DNA from: Bauldia sp.
Lineage (GTDB): Bacteria; Pseudomonadota; Alphaproteobacteria; Rhizobiales; Kaistiaceae
Length of the DNA stretch: 64,000 bases
NCBI GenBank assembly: GCA_020442065.1
Contig: JAGRKZ010000034.1
Coordinates: forward strand, 1-64,000
Direction: 5' to 3'
Positions 52,084 through 62,533 of the stretch are shown here, in pieces (position 1 is the first letter of the stretch; the number at the start of each line of letters is the position of its first letter). The notes beneath the pieces are model-generated. The model made no database searches and was not told where the DNA came from. It saw only the letters and a list, made by a program, of their open reading frames with translations. The position numbers and the translations under genes were made by a program.

Positions 52084-53556
52084 ATGGCGGAGATTGAACC
52101 GATTCCCGACGGCGGGCGCGTGGGACAACACTGCATGGTCGCAACCGGTCATCCGGTCGCGGCAAAGGAAGCGCTGGCCGTTCTTGATCGCGGCGGCTCC
52201 GCCGTCGATGCGGCAATTGCCGCGGATGCGATCCTTGGTGTCGTCGAGCCGATGGCGACCGGTATCGGCGGCGACCTCCTCGCCATGATCGTGGAGCCGA
52301 ATGGCAGCGCGGTCACCTACAACGGCACCGGCCGAGCGCCACTCGGACTGAGCCCCGACATGGTCGATGCCCTCCCCGGCCGTCGCATCCCCGACCGTCA
52401 TTCGCTATCGGTGACGACGCCGGGGGTGATTCGCGGCTGGTTCGATCTTCATGGCCGCTATGGCCGCATCGCCATGGCAGACCTTCTGGCGCCGGCGATC
52501 CGCCTCGCCGCCGAGGGCTTCGCGGTCGGCCCGATCGCGGCCCGTGAGTGGAAATTCTTCGATTCGCTCATCGCCGGGGATGCGGCCTGTGCCGCGCTCT
52601 ATCGCGCCGGCAATCCGCCGGCAGCGGGTGAAGCCTTCGCCAACGCCGAACTTGCAGCGGTCCTCGACGCGGTTGCCCATGACGGTCCCGCGGCGTTCTA
52701 CGAAGGCGCGCCGGCCGCGGCCGCGGCCCGGGCGAGCCGAGCCTCGGGCGGAGTGCTTTCCGAGCATGATTTTGCAGCCCATCGCGGCAATTTCGACAGC
52801 CCCCTCTCCACCGGGTTCCGGGGACTTTCGGTCCTCGAATGCCCGCCGAACACTCACGGCCGCGCGGCGCTCGACGCCCTCGGTGCGCTCGAGCCGCTGG
52901 CACTCGATCCCGAAGACCCGCAGACCATGGTCGCAGCGGTCGAGGCGATGCGCGACGGCATGATCAAGGCCAGGCAGACCGTCGCCGATCCGGCCGGCAA
53001 CACGGTCTGCACGGCGATGGTCGACCGTGACGGCCTTGGGATCACGCTCATGAGCAGCGTATTCAAGCGGTTCGGTGCCGCGATCGGTGTGCCCGGCGCC
53101 GGCTTCGTCCTGCAGAACCGCGGCTCCGGCTTCGCCGAGCCAGGCCATGTCAACGGGCCGGCTCCGGGGAAACGTGCCTACCATACGGTCATCCCGGCCG
53201 CCGCTCTCAAGGATGGGCGGCTCCATGCTGTGTTCGGCGTGGTCGGCGGCGCCATGCAGCCGCAGGGTCACGTCCAGCTGATGATGCGCATTGCTGCCTG
53301 GGGCGAGCCGCTGCAAGCCGCGCTCGATGCGCCGCGCTGGCGTCTCGAAGGCGACGATCTGCTGGCGATCGAGGACGGCATGGCGCCGGATGTCGTCGCA
53401 GCCCTTCGCGGCGCCGGGTTCGCCGACACTCATGGCCTCGGCAATATCGCCGGGCGAAGCGACTTTGGAGGCGCTCAGGTCGTCATTCGGGCGGATGATG
53501 GCACCCTCCGCGGCGCTTCCGACAAGCGGAAGGACGGCACCGCGCTCGGCCGCTGA
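52084..53556 (+). CDS. Gamma-glutamyltransferase-family Ntn hydrolase, divergent
   Basis: 490 residues from ATG 52084 behind GAGGTAGGA. The large-subunit region has GGSAVDAAIAAD and EPMATGIGGD. The self-cleavage site normally reads TTHxxVxD. Here it is TVCTAMVDRDG with T307 at the nucleophile position, so Thr is kept but the following Thr-His is Val-Cys. A GSGF...GKRAYHT substrate region follows. No signal peptide is present, whereas many family members are periplasmic. It may cleave a gamma-glutamyl or other amide bond in an imported compound. Convergent with the peptide importer genes. Confidence 0.85.
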   Translation: MAEIEPIPDGGRVGQHCMVATGHPVAAKEALAVLDRGGSAVDAAIAADAILGVVEPMATGIGGDLLAMIVEPNGSAVTYNGTGRAPLGLSPDMVDALPGRRIPDRHSLSVTTPGVIRGWFDLHGRYGRIAMADLLAPAIRLAAEGFAVGPIAAREWKFFDSLIAGDAACAALYRAGNPPAAGEAFANAELAAVLDAVAHDGPAAFYEGAPAAAAARASRASGGVLSEHDFAAHRGNFDSPLSTGFRGLSVLECPPNTHGRAALDALGALEPLALDPEDPQTMVAAVEAMRDGMIKARQTVADPAGNTVCTAMVDRDGLGITLMSSVFKRFGAAIGVPGAGFVLQNRGSGFAEPGHVNGPAPGKRAYHTVIPAAALKDGRLHAVFGVVGGAMQPQGHVQLMMRIAAWGEPLQAALDAPRWRLEGDDLLAIEDGMAPDVVAALRGAGFADTHGLGNIAGRSDFGGAQVVIRADDGTLRGASDKRKDGTALGR

Positions 53557-53562
53557 GCCGCC

Positions 53563-54575
53563 TCAGCGGTGCCAGCAGGCGGCCCAGTGACCGGGCCGCT
53601 TCTCGACCAGCGGCGGCGGCTCGATAGAGCACTTCTCCGTTGCATGGGGGCAGCGGCCGTGCAGGTGGCAGCCTGAGGGCCAATGGCCGGCGTCGACGAT
53701 CTCGCCGCGATAGACCAGCCGCTTCCGACCCTTCTGGATCTTCGGATCCGGGACCGGCACAGCCGAGAGCAGTGCCTCGGTATAGGGATGGATGGGCGTG
53801 TCGTAGAGCGCCTCACGTTCAGCGATCTCGACAAGCCGTCCGCTGTAGAGGATGGCCACCCGATGCGAGATGTGCCGCACGACGCTGAGATCGTGCGCGA
53901 TGAAGAGCAGCGTCAAGCCAAGGTCGCGCTGAAGATCCTGAAGCAGGTTGACGACTTGCGCCCGTACCGAGACATCGAGGGCGGACACCGGCTCGTCGGC
54001 AACAATGAAGTCGGGCTTGAGCGCGAGGGCGCGAGCAATGCCAATGCGCTGGCGCTGCCCCCCCGAGAAAGCGTGGGGAAAGCGATCTTGCGCATCGCGC
54101 GGCAACCCCACGATCCGGAGCAGTTCGCTGATCTCCTCACGAGCCTCCTCGGCGCTTGCGACGAGGCCATGGACGATCAGCGGCTCGGCGACGGTATCGA
54201 GCACGCTCATCCGGGGATTGAGACTCGCATACGGATCCTGGAAGACGATCTGCATGTGGCGGCGAAGCTGCCGGAGTTCTTCGCCCGTCACCGTGGTAAT
54301 GTCGCGGCCCTTGAACAGAATCCGGCCTGACGTCACGCCGATACGGCGGAGAATCGCGCGCCCGGTGGTTGACTTGCCTGAGCCTGACTCTCCGACCAGC
54401 CCGAGAGTCTCGCCAGGGAATATATCGAAGGAGATGCCGTCGAGAGCCTTGACCGGAGACGCGTGCGCCCAGAACCCGCTCCGCCCTCCGTCATAACTGA
54501 CCGAGATATTCTGCACGCTGAGAATCGGCCCCGTTGCAGCTGCCGTCTCGTCGGGCGGTAGCGTCATTGGTGCGC

Positions 54576-54579
<4 letters not shown>
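53563..54579 (-). CDS. Dipeptide/oligopeptide ABC transporter ATP-binding protein (DppF-like)
   Basis: 338 residues from ATG 54579, overlapping the DppD-like stop (ATGA). Walker [10 protein letters not shown], signature [15 protein letters not shown] and Walker [13 protein letters not shown] are present. A C-terminal cysteine-rich end ([14 protein letters not shown]) is usual for OppD/F. With its partner it powers uptake by the membrane subunits encoded upstream. Confidence 0.92.
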
Positions 54580-55606
<1,027 letters not shown>

Positions 55607-55610
<4 letters not shown>

Positions 55611-56584
55611 GGCGTCTCCCGGCCGACACCGGCCCGGCGCTCCTGCCGGCGCCGCGTTGCCGCCCGTGCCCTCGCGAACCGCTTCTCACGCTCCTGGGGA
55701 TCGGTCGTGACCCGAAGCCAATTGGCGAAGAGATTGATCGAGAGAACCGTGACAGAGATGCAGAGGCCGGGGAACGTGACCAGCCACCATGCGACGAAGA
55801 TGTAGTCCTTGCCGGTCGAGACATCGAGGCCCCAGCTCGTCGCCGGTGGCTGCACGCCGAGCCCGAGGAAGGACAGCGCCGCTTCCGCCAGCACGATGTT
55901 GGTGAACTCGAGGATGCCCAGAGTGAGGAGGGGCGACGTGAGATTGGGAAGGATGTGGCGGAAGATGACGCGCGATTGCTGGCAACCGATCATCTCGGCG
56001 GCCTCGACATAGGGCATCTGGCGAACAGAAAGCACGATGCCCCGGACGACGCGCGCGTAGATCATCCAGTTGGTGAGGGCGAGGACCACGATCATCGTCA
56101 CCATGCTGGGACCGATGACGGCCACGATGAGCAGAATGAGGAGGAGACCCGGAAAGGCGACCTGGATGTCGACAAGACGCATCAGAATCGTGTCGGTGCG
56201 CCCGCCGCGAAAGCCGGCGAGGAGACCGATGGTCCCACCGAACGTACCGGCGAGGGCGACGACCAGGATGCCGACGATCAGCGACGTGCGCGCCCCGTAG
56301 ATCAGTCGCGAGAGGATGTCGCGGCCCAGTTGATCGGTGCCGAGTAGATGGGCCCAGTCGCCCTTCGCCATCCACACCGGCGGTTTGAGGCGGCCCACGA
56401 CTGCCTGCGTGGCGGGATCGTATGGTGCGATCAACGGCGCCAGGATCGCCGCGAGCACGATGGTGACGATCAGCACGAAACCGATCAACCCGGGCTTGTC
56501 CTTCCAAAGCTCCTCGGCGAGGGCACGCATCGGTCCCGGCTCGCGCGGAGTGGCAGCGGCAACAGGTGGATCGATGACGGCCAT
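55607..56584 (-). CDS. Dipeptide/oligopeptide ABC transporter permease (DppC-like)
   Basis: 325 residues with about six membrane helices. The N-terminal LGTDQLGRDILSRLIYGAR and the EAA loop (YVEAAEMIGCQQSRVIFRH) are typical. The C-terminus carries an extra 40 basic residues (ERRAGVGRETP) after the last helix. It pairs with the DppB-like subunit 2 bp upstream. Confidence 0.92.
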
Positions 56585-56586
56585 CT

Positions 56587-57507
56587 TCAGGCGAGCTTGA
56601 TGCGCGGATCGATGAATTTGTAGATCACGTCCAGGAGTATGTTCACCAGGACGATCGCGATTGCCACCGTGAACACGATGGCCTGGAGCAGGAAGAGGTC
56701 ATTGCGCTGAATCGCCTGGATGGCCGTGTGACCGAGCCCGGGCCAAGCAAAGACGCTCTCGACGACGACGGTATAGCCGGCAAGGGCGCTGATGACCTCC
56801 CATCCTGCGAGCGTGATGAACGGGATCATGACGTTGCGGAGCGCGTGACCGAACAGCACTTGATGGAAACGAAGGCCCTTGGCCCGAGCCGTCTTCACGT
56901 ACTGCTGGTTGAGCTCGTCGATCACCTGCGAGCGGACGAGCAGCACCATCCGCGCCATGCTCGGCAACGCCAGGGTCAAGGCCGGCAGAATCAGATGTGA
57001 CACGCCGCCTATGCCGGACGTCGGCAGAATCCTGAGCTGGACTGCGAACAGCATGATCAGGAGCAGCCCAAGCCAGAACTGAGGTGTCGACAGGCCGACG
57101 AGGCCACCGATCACCGTGACGCGGTCAATGATGCCACCGGGGCGCAGCGCCGCAAGAGCACCCAGCGGCAGCGCCATGATCATAGCAAAGCCAAGCCCCG
57201 CCCCCACCAGCATCAGCGTGTTGGGAAGACGCTCGAAGACCACCTCCATCGCCGGCCGGCGCTGCCAGAGGCTGTCCCCGAAGTCGAGCGTCGCGAGTTC
57301 GCCGATAAAGGTAACGAACTGCTCCGGCAGGGGCCGGTCGAGACCGATAAGGTGCTCGAACTCGGCCCGCTGCTCGGTCGTGGCGGAAAGGGGCAGCATG
57401 ACCTTGGCAGGATCGCCGAACACGCGCATGGCGACGAACACGACCAGGGACACTCCGAGAACGACCAGGAATCCCTGACCGAGCCTGCGCAGAATGAAGC
57501 GGCCCAT
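56587..57507 (-). CDS. Dipeptide/oligopeptide ABC transporter permease (DppB-like)
   Basis: 306 residues starting MGRFILRRLGQGFLVVLGVS, the standard DppB opening. Six helices and the EAA loop (YVKTARAKGLRFHQVLFGHAL) are seen. It forms the other half of the translocation pore. Confidence 0.92.
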   Translation of the reverse strand: MGRFILRRLGQGFLVVLGVSLVVFVAMRVFGDPAKVMLPLSATTEQRAEFEHLIGLDRPLPEQFVTFIGELATLDFGDSLWQRRPAMEVVFERLPNTLMLVGAGLGFAMIMALPLGALAALRPGGIIDRVTVIGGLVGLSTPQFWLGLLLIMLFAVQLRILPTSGIGGVSHLILPALTLALPSMARMVLLVRSQVIDELNQQYVKTARAKGLRFHQVLFGHALRNVMIPFITLAGWEVISALAGYTVVVESVFAWPGLGHTAIQAIQRNDLFLLQAIVFTVAIAIVLVNILLDVIYKFIDPRIKLA

Positions 57508-57544
57508 GCTGCTCCCTATGGTTCCGGTCCAGGCGGACCGGCGC

Positions 57545-59032
57545 CTACTCCGTCACCTTCATTTCCTTGACGATCAGCTTGGCGTCGACGCGCGGCTGCC
57601 ATTCCACCCGCTCGGAGATGCCGTAGATGTCCTGAACGTTCAGGAGCGGCGCGAGGTAATTATCGTCAAAGGCCTTCTGGGTGATTGCGTCGTAGAGGGC
57701 CTTGCGCTTGGCGACGTCCGTTTCGATCCGCGCCGCCTGCGCCTTCGCCTGCATGTCCATGTCCTTGTTGGACGCGAAGCCGCTACCCGACTCGTAGCCC
57801 GACGAGATCGGACGATCGGCATCCAGCAACTCGTCCGAGTTGACCACGAAGATCGCGTCCGGACGGTTCTCCTTGTCGAACAGGAGGGTCAGGTACTGGC
57901 CGAACTCCTCGATCTGGTAGTTGACGTTGAGGCCCGCCTCCGACCAGTACTGGCCGACTGCCTCGATCAGCTCGCGGTCCTTCAGCCAGCGGCCCGACTC
58001 GCCGACGAGGTTGATGGTCTTACCCTCGGCGCCGGCCTCTTTGATCAGCGCTTTGGCCTGCTCCGGATCATAGGGATAGACCGACAGCGCTTCGTTGAAG
58101 CCGAAGGCCTTCGGGTTCACAAGCTGACCGCGAGCCGGCAGCGCGTAGCCACCGAACAGACTGTCGGCCAGCGCCTGGCGGTCGATCGCGATGTTCAGTG
58201 CCTTGCGGACGCGCGGGTCCTTGGTCACCTCATTCTCGGTAGATAGGATAATTACCGACGTCTCGAGGCCCTGGACGGTCGCCGATTTCGGTACGCTGTC
58301 CACGAACTCGGGCAGGAGGTTGGTGATGACGTCGAACTCGCCCGCGACAAGGCCGGAGAGGCGCGTTCCGGATTCGCCCACGAACCGGTACGTGACCTTG
58401 TCGATGTCAGGCTTGCCGCCCCTGTAGTTCGGATTGGCGACGATGACGATGTCCTGGCCGCGGTTGAACGCTTCAAGCATGTAAGGACCGGTGCCGACCG
58501 GCGCCTCTGCGAATTTCGGATCTGAGGCGTATTTCGGTGGAACCATCTTCATCCAATACATGCGCGACGGCAGGATGGGGTCAGGCCCGGTGGTAATGAT
58601 GCGCACCGTGAGGTCATCGACCTTTTCGGCTCCCTTGAGCGTGCCGAAGTAGGACATCTGCTCGGACTTGAGGTCCGGATTGATGATCCGCTCGACGCTG
58701 GCTACCACCGCGTCGGCATTGAAGGGCTCGCCGTTGGTGAAGGCGATGTCGGGCCGCAGCTTGAATTCCCAGGTCGTGTCGTCGACCTTGGTCGGCGCTT
58801 CCGCCGCCAGCCCCGGAACCAGCGCGCCGTCGGGCGTGCGGGCCATCAGGGTCTCGTAGATATTGTCATTCACGGCGCGCTCACCACCATCGTCGCGCGC
58901 CTGCGGATCGAGCGTCGACGGCTCCGATCCAATCGCGATGACGATATCTCCGGCGGCGAAAGCAGTCATTGGCAACGCGGCACCGGTCATCAACACCGCG
59001 CCGGTCAGCAGGCCTGTCAGCAATTTCATCAT
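57545..59032 (-). CDS. Peptide-type ABC transporter substrate-binding protein (DppA-like)
   Basis: 495 residues. A signal peptide (MMKLLTGLLTGAVLMTGAAL, cleavage after AFA) precedes a family 5 binding protein with IGSEPSTLDPQARDD and the GTGPYMLEAFNRGQ region. It sets substrate specificity; family members bind peptides, opines, nickel chelates or other amides. First gene of a five-gene operon. Regulon-type motifs lie 111-119 bp upstream. Confidence 0.92.
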   Translation of the reverse strand: MMKLLTGLLTGAVLMTGAALPMTAFAAGDIVIAIGSEPSTLDPQARDDGGERAVNDNIYETLMARTPDGALVPGLAAEAPTKVDDTTWEFKLRPDIAFTNGEPFNADAVVASVERIINPDLKSEQMSYFGTLKGAEKVDDLTVRIITTGPDPILPSRMYWMKMVPPKYASDPKFAEAPVGTGPYMLEAFNRGQDIVIVANPNYRGGKPDIDKVTYRFVGESGTRLSGLVAGEFDVITNLLPEFVDSVPKSATVQGLETSVIILSTENEVTKDPRVRKALNIAIDRQALADSLFGGYALPARGQLVNPKAFGFNEALSVYPYDPEQAKALIKEAGAEGKTINLVGESGRWLKDRELIEAVGQYWSEAGLNVNYQIEEFGQYLTLLFDKENRPDAIFVVNSDELLDADRPISSGYESGSGFASNKDMDMQAKAQAARIETDVAKRKALYDAITQKAFDDNYLAPLLNVQDIYGISERVEWQPRVDAKLIVKEMKVTE

Positions 59033-59487
59033 CCGCTCCCAATCTCAACTCTTCGGCACAGAACCCTGCGCCGGACGGTGCGGATCACGTTGCGTTCCCC
59101 CAACGATGGAGACTGGAATCTCCGCAAGATGCTGTCAAGTCGTCAGTATACAAATCATTCGCCGGCAGATCTGAGCCGGGCTTCCCGCGAGCAAGACCGG
59201 GGCCAAGCCGACACTCCGGCCGATCATCGCGCCGATACCCAGAAGTCCTTAGATCCTGCCATTCCGCGCGACAAGCCGCCATCGCAGGGCGATGATGCGG
59301 GCCGCCATTCCGTATCGGACTCGTTTTCCAGCTTTTCAAGCGCTGTTGTATATCTCATACTAAATACTGACGGATCGCGGCGTTCCCCCAAAAGACTGCC
59401 GGCGACCTTGAACAGTCCCGATGTCCCGCCAAGCGCCCTCTTTCGACGGGCGCGGTTTTGGGTTGCGCGACCTTCGGGGACCGAGCT
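59033..59487. promoter_or_regulatory. 455-bp control region upstream of the peptide importer, sites d and d2
   Basis: On the minus strand GTATACTGAC appears at 59142-59151 (site d), just upstream of TTGACA (rc of 59133-59138), a possible -35 of the importer operon. A weaker copy, AATACTGACG, is on the plus strand near 59363-59372 (d2), next to TTGTATAT. No gene is supported in this stretch. Confidence 0.5.
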
Positions 59488-60066
59488 TCAGATGGCCTCG
59501 CCGCGCGAAGCGCGCAGCGGCGCCCGGCCGTACTGGTTGTTTGCTTCCAGCATCCGCATCAGCATGGAGAGAAAGGACTCGCGCTCCTCGGTACTGAGCA
59601 CCGACAGCAGCCTTTCCTGTGCCCTGGCCATGCTGGGGTGCATCGCTTCAACAAGTTCCTCACCGGCCGGTGACAAGCGCGCGAGCACCATGCGGCGATC
59701 GTCGGCGCTCCGCTCGCGAAAGATCAGTCCGCCCTGCTCCAAGCGCCGTAAGACATCGGCGACGTTGGTGCGATCGATCCCCAGGGCATTTGCGAGCGTA
59801 ACCTGATCTGCATCCGGATTCGTGGAAAGGATGGTGAGAAGGCCGTACTGCACGGGCGTGACGCCGAAAGCCTCGCATTCTTCGAAAAAGAGCGCGTAGT
59901 GAATCTGATGAAGCCTTCGGATCAAATACCCGGGCCGACGCCACAACGGCAGGCGGTCCGCGAGCAACTTGAGGGCAGGCTTGGCCGCGGCGTCACCCTT
60001 GTCCGGCCTATCGGCACGTGACTCGCTCCCGCCGGTTCGATCATTCCACTCCCCCTTGACCGACAT
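59488..60066 (-). CDS. MarR-family regulator
   Basis: 192 residues. A central winged helix-turn-helix (VTPVQYGLLTILSTNPDADQ, then GIDRTNVADVLRRLEQGGLI and the wing RSADDRRMVLARLSPAGE) has long flanking helices. A 40-residue charged N-terminus precedes the domain. MarR proteins sense small aromatic or other ligands. It is divergent from the monooxygenase-like gene with operator site f between them, so it is a second candidate regulator of the island. Confidence 0.9.
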   Translation of the reverse strand: MSVKGEWNDRTGGSESRADRPDKGDAAAKPALKLLADRLPLWRRPGYLIRRLHQIHYALFFEECEAFGVTPVQYGLLTILSTNPDADQVTLANALGIDRTNVADVLRRLEQGGLIFRERSADDRRMVLARLSPAGEELVEAMHPSMARAQERLLSVLSTEERESFLSMLMRMLEANNQYGRAPLRASRGEAI

Positions 60067-60168
60067 ATCCCCCCCTGGCGAGAACGCGTTCCATCACGAC
60101 AACCTCTGATGAGGCGCAGGTCGCCACGTCATCCTGTCGCGTCGGCACGCTGCACGGCAAGTCCGGAT

Positions 60169-60200
60169 TTGTCGCACGAGAAGAAGGTCGGTACACTGAC
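60169..60200 (+). promoter_or_regulatory. Promoter with overlapping GTACACTGAC motif (site f)
   Basis: TTGTCG (60169-60174), a 16-bp spacer and TACACT (60191-60196) form a plausible promoter 30 bp before the monooxygenase-like gene. The -10 lies inside GGTACACTGACG (60189-60200), one base different from the island's GTATACTGAC motif. Confidence 0.5.
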
Positions 60201-60232
60201 GATCGTGCCGGACAGGACAGGGAGACCGTAAA

Positions 60233-60598
60233 ATGGCCCAGGAGCCGCTCGCGACCAAAGGCAACTACCTTCACATCTACGACTTCATCGTCGAGAAGGG
60301 CCGGGAAGACGAGTTCATCAAACTGTTCGACGAATTCGACTACTCGGACGGCAATCCCATGCACAAGTCCTGGGCCCAGGTGAAGGACGGCGTCCTCTGC
60401 CGCGATACCGAGAATCCCCAGCGCTTCTTCCTCATCGCCGAGTGGTCCGACATCGTCGAACATGCTCGCATCCGGAAGATCCTCGCCGAGGAGATCAAGC
60501 CCGCCTTCGTCGGGCTGATCGAGGGTCGGAAGTTCGTTCCGAAATACGTGGAGGTTGTCTCCTCGACCCCCGACCACATCCTCAATGCCCAGAAATAG
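60233..60598 (+). CDS. Dimeric alpha/beta-barrel (antibiotic biosynthesis monooxygenase-like) protein
   Basis: 121 residues. The ferredoxin-like alpha+beta pattern of ABM-type proteins is seen: a first strand LHIYDFIVEKGREDEFIKLF, then SWAQVKDGVLCRDTENPQRFFLIAEW, and a final helix. Cofactor-free monooxygenases, heme-degrading proteins and isomerases share this fold, so the reaction is open. It lies 11 bp before the GST gene and is probably co-transcribed. Confidence 0.78.
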   Translation: MAQEPLATKGNYLHIYDFIVEKGREDEFIKLFDEFDYSDGNPMHKSWAQVKDGVLCRDTENPQRFFLIAEWSDIVEHARIRKILAEEIKPAFVGLIEGRKFVPKYVEVVSSTPDHILNAQK

Positions 60599-60609
60599 GC
60601 CGGCCGCAG

Positions 60610-61251
60610 GTGCGCGCGCTCTATACGTTCTTCCGGTCTTCGACGTCCTATCGCGTGCGCATCGCCCTGTCAGTGAAGGGTCTCGACTGGGAACCGCGCT
60701 ATGTCAGCTTGCCTAGGATGGAGCACCGTGACGGCGCATATCTTGCCGTCAATCCGCAGGGGCTTGTCCCCACCTTGGTCGACGATGGTACGGTCGTCGC
60801 CCAGAGCCTCGCGATCCTCGAATATCTCGAGGAAGCATACCCCGAGCCGCCTTTCCTGCCCCGCGACCTGATCGAGCGTGCCTACGTCCGGCGCCTCTCG
60901 CAGATCATCGGCTGCGACATCCACCCCCTCAACAACGTGCGCGTCCTCAAGTGGCTGAAGGCCAACTGGCCGGGCGGTGAAGACCCCACGCGTTCGTGGT
61001 ACGCGCACTGGATCGGGGAGGGCTTCCGCGACTTCGAAGCATGTCTCCGGCACGAAGCACGCCATGGCACCTGCTGCCTCGGCGACCGGCTCACCATGGC
61101 CGACATCTGTCTGGTCCCGCAGGTGGCCAATGCCCGGCGCTTCGACTGCGACCTCGGTCCGTATCCCCTCCTGGTCGCGATCGCCGACCGTGCCGCCGCG
61201 AGGCCCGAGTTCGCCCGCGTCGCACCGGAGACGCAAGGCGACAAGTTCTAG
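60610..61251 (+). CDS. Zeta-class-like glutathione S-transferase (maleylacetoacetate isomerase-like)
   Basis: 213 residues from GTG 60610, the usual length for MaiA. The zeta-class motif appears as RSSTSYRVRIAL near residue 9, with NPQGLVPTLVDDG and QSLAILEYLEE for glutathione binding and LTMADICLVPQVANA in the helical domain. Glutathione-dependent cis-trans isomerisation of maleyl compounds is the family role. With the FAD monooxygenase nearby, a maleylpyruvate or maleylacetoacetate step is possible, but no ring-cleaving dioxygenase is in view. Confidence 0.88.
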   Translation: MRALYTFFRSSTSYRVRIALSVKGLDWEPRYVSLPRMEHRDGAYLAVNPQGLVPTLVDDGTVVAQSLAILEYLEEAYPEPPFLPRDLIERAYVRRLSQIIGCDIHPLNNVRVLKWLKANWPGGEDPTRSWYAHWIGEGFRDFEACLRHEARHGTCCLGDRLTMADICLVPQVANARRFDCDLGPYPLLVAIADRAAARPEFARVAPETQGDKF

Positions 61252-61278
61252 GTTAGACCCTTTCCGGTATCCCGGCCG

Positions 61279-62430
61279 TCACTCCGCCGCCAGCATCGCC
61301 CTGATCATTTCCACAGATGCCGTGGCGCGTACCGGGTTCGGGTAGCTGCGGTTGGCCAGCACCACCAGGCCGATCCGCTGGCTCGGCAGGATCGCGACAT
61401 AGGTACCGAAGCCTGCCGTCGACCCCGTCTTGTTCCAGAACATATCCCCGTTCGGTACCGCCGGAGGCGTGCGGGGAATCAGGGGCTGTGGCTTCAAGGC
61501 CATGTCGAGGGCGTTGCCGGCTTTCAGCCCCTGAAGAGTCACGGGCCAAGTGTAGCCCTCCCAGATCATCGCCTGGGCGTAGTAGGCCGTGTCGGCGTAG
61601 ACGGTGCGTGTTCGAACAATGGCCGCCGCGAGGTCGGGATCGACTTCTATCGCTCCGAGTTCCGCGGCGATGAAGCGGGTCATGTCGACCACGGTTGACC
61701 GCACACCATAGGCCTCCTCGACAAGGAAACCGGGATTCATGCGGGCCGGACGTCCGTCGCGGTTCATACCCATGGCGTAGTCAGCCATCCGCGCCTCGGG
61801 GACGCGGACAAAGGTGCTTTGGAGCCCCAGCGCCGGGAAGAGCCCGCCCTCCATCGCCTCGACATATGTCGTGCTCAGCCGGTCCGCGACGATCGCGCCG
61901 AGCAGGCCGATGCTGAGGTTGGAGTAGGATCGCGTGTGGGCCGGCGGCGCGGCCGGCCTCCAGTGCGCCAGCCAGGCGGTGAGCTTGGCACGAGTCGTGA
62001 TGCCTTCGGGAGCATGGAGCGGCATCCCGCCGGTGGCATGGGTGGCGAGCGCCGCAAGGGTGAGGTCGCCGAACGCCGTGCCTTCGAGATCGCCGATGTA
62101 TGCTGCAACCGGCTCGTCGAGCGCGAGGACGCCATCGTGCTCGGCGCGCTCGGCCAATGTCACGGTGAAGAGCTTGCTCACTGAGCCAAGCTCGAACAGC
62201 GTGTCACCGGTCACCGGCGCACCGGTCTTGGCGTTCGCGAGGCCGGCGGTGAAGACGAAGGTCTCGCCGTCCATGACCGCCCCCACGGCGATACCGGGAA
62301 TGCCGAATTCGGTCATGATCGGATCAAACACGCGCTTGGCGATGCGCTCGAAGGCCTGCTGATCGAGCGCCAATGCGGGCAGGGTCATCGCCAGCGTCGC
62401 CGCGGCAAACAGGGCAGCCCGGACCATCAA
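61279..62430 (-). CDS. Class C (AmpC-type) beta-lactamase family protein
   Basis: 383 residues. The signal peptide is MMVRAALFAAATLAMTLPALA. Class C motifs are present: SVSK (S83, K86), YSN (169-171) and KTG (334-336) within NKTGSTAGFGTYVAILP. The length also fits AmpC. Class C enzymes hydrolyse cephalosporins in the periplasm, while close relatives are D-aminopeptidases or esterases. No ampR is adjacent. It is convergent with the GST gene. Confidence 0.88.
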   Translation of the reverse strand: MMVRAALFAAATLAMTLPALALDQQAFERIAKRVFDPIMTEFGIPGIAVGAVMDGETFVFTAGLANAKTGAPVTGDTLFELGSVSKLFTVTLAERAEHDGVLALDEPVAAYIGDLEGTAFGDLTLAALATHATGGMPLHAPEGITTRAKLTAWLAHWRPAAPPAHTRSYSNLSIGLLGAIVADRLSTTYVEAMEGGLFPALGLQSTFVRVPEARMADYAMGMNRDGRPARMNPGFLVEEAYGVRSTVVDMTRFIAAELGAIEVDPDLAAAIVRTRTVYADTAYYAQAMIWEGYTWPVTLQGLKAGNALDMALKPQPLIPRTPPAVPNGDMFWNKTGSTAGFGTYVAILPSQRIGLVVLANRSYPNPVRATASVEMIRAMLAAE

Positions 62431-62533
62431 TAGTCGTTTCCCTCGCTTGAAGCTGTCGGCCGTCCCTGTGCTGTCGGGGCGGCTACAAGCCCTGTCGATG
62501 CGGTGTTCCGCTACCCCCTGTTAGCAGCCCAGC

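Noticed and set aside
51427-52401. Long start at 52401 for the GlcG-like gene
   Set aside because: It would overlap the gamma-glutamyltransferase gene on the other strand and bury the shared operator. The conserved fold begins near 51906.
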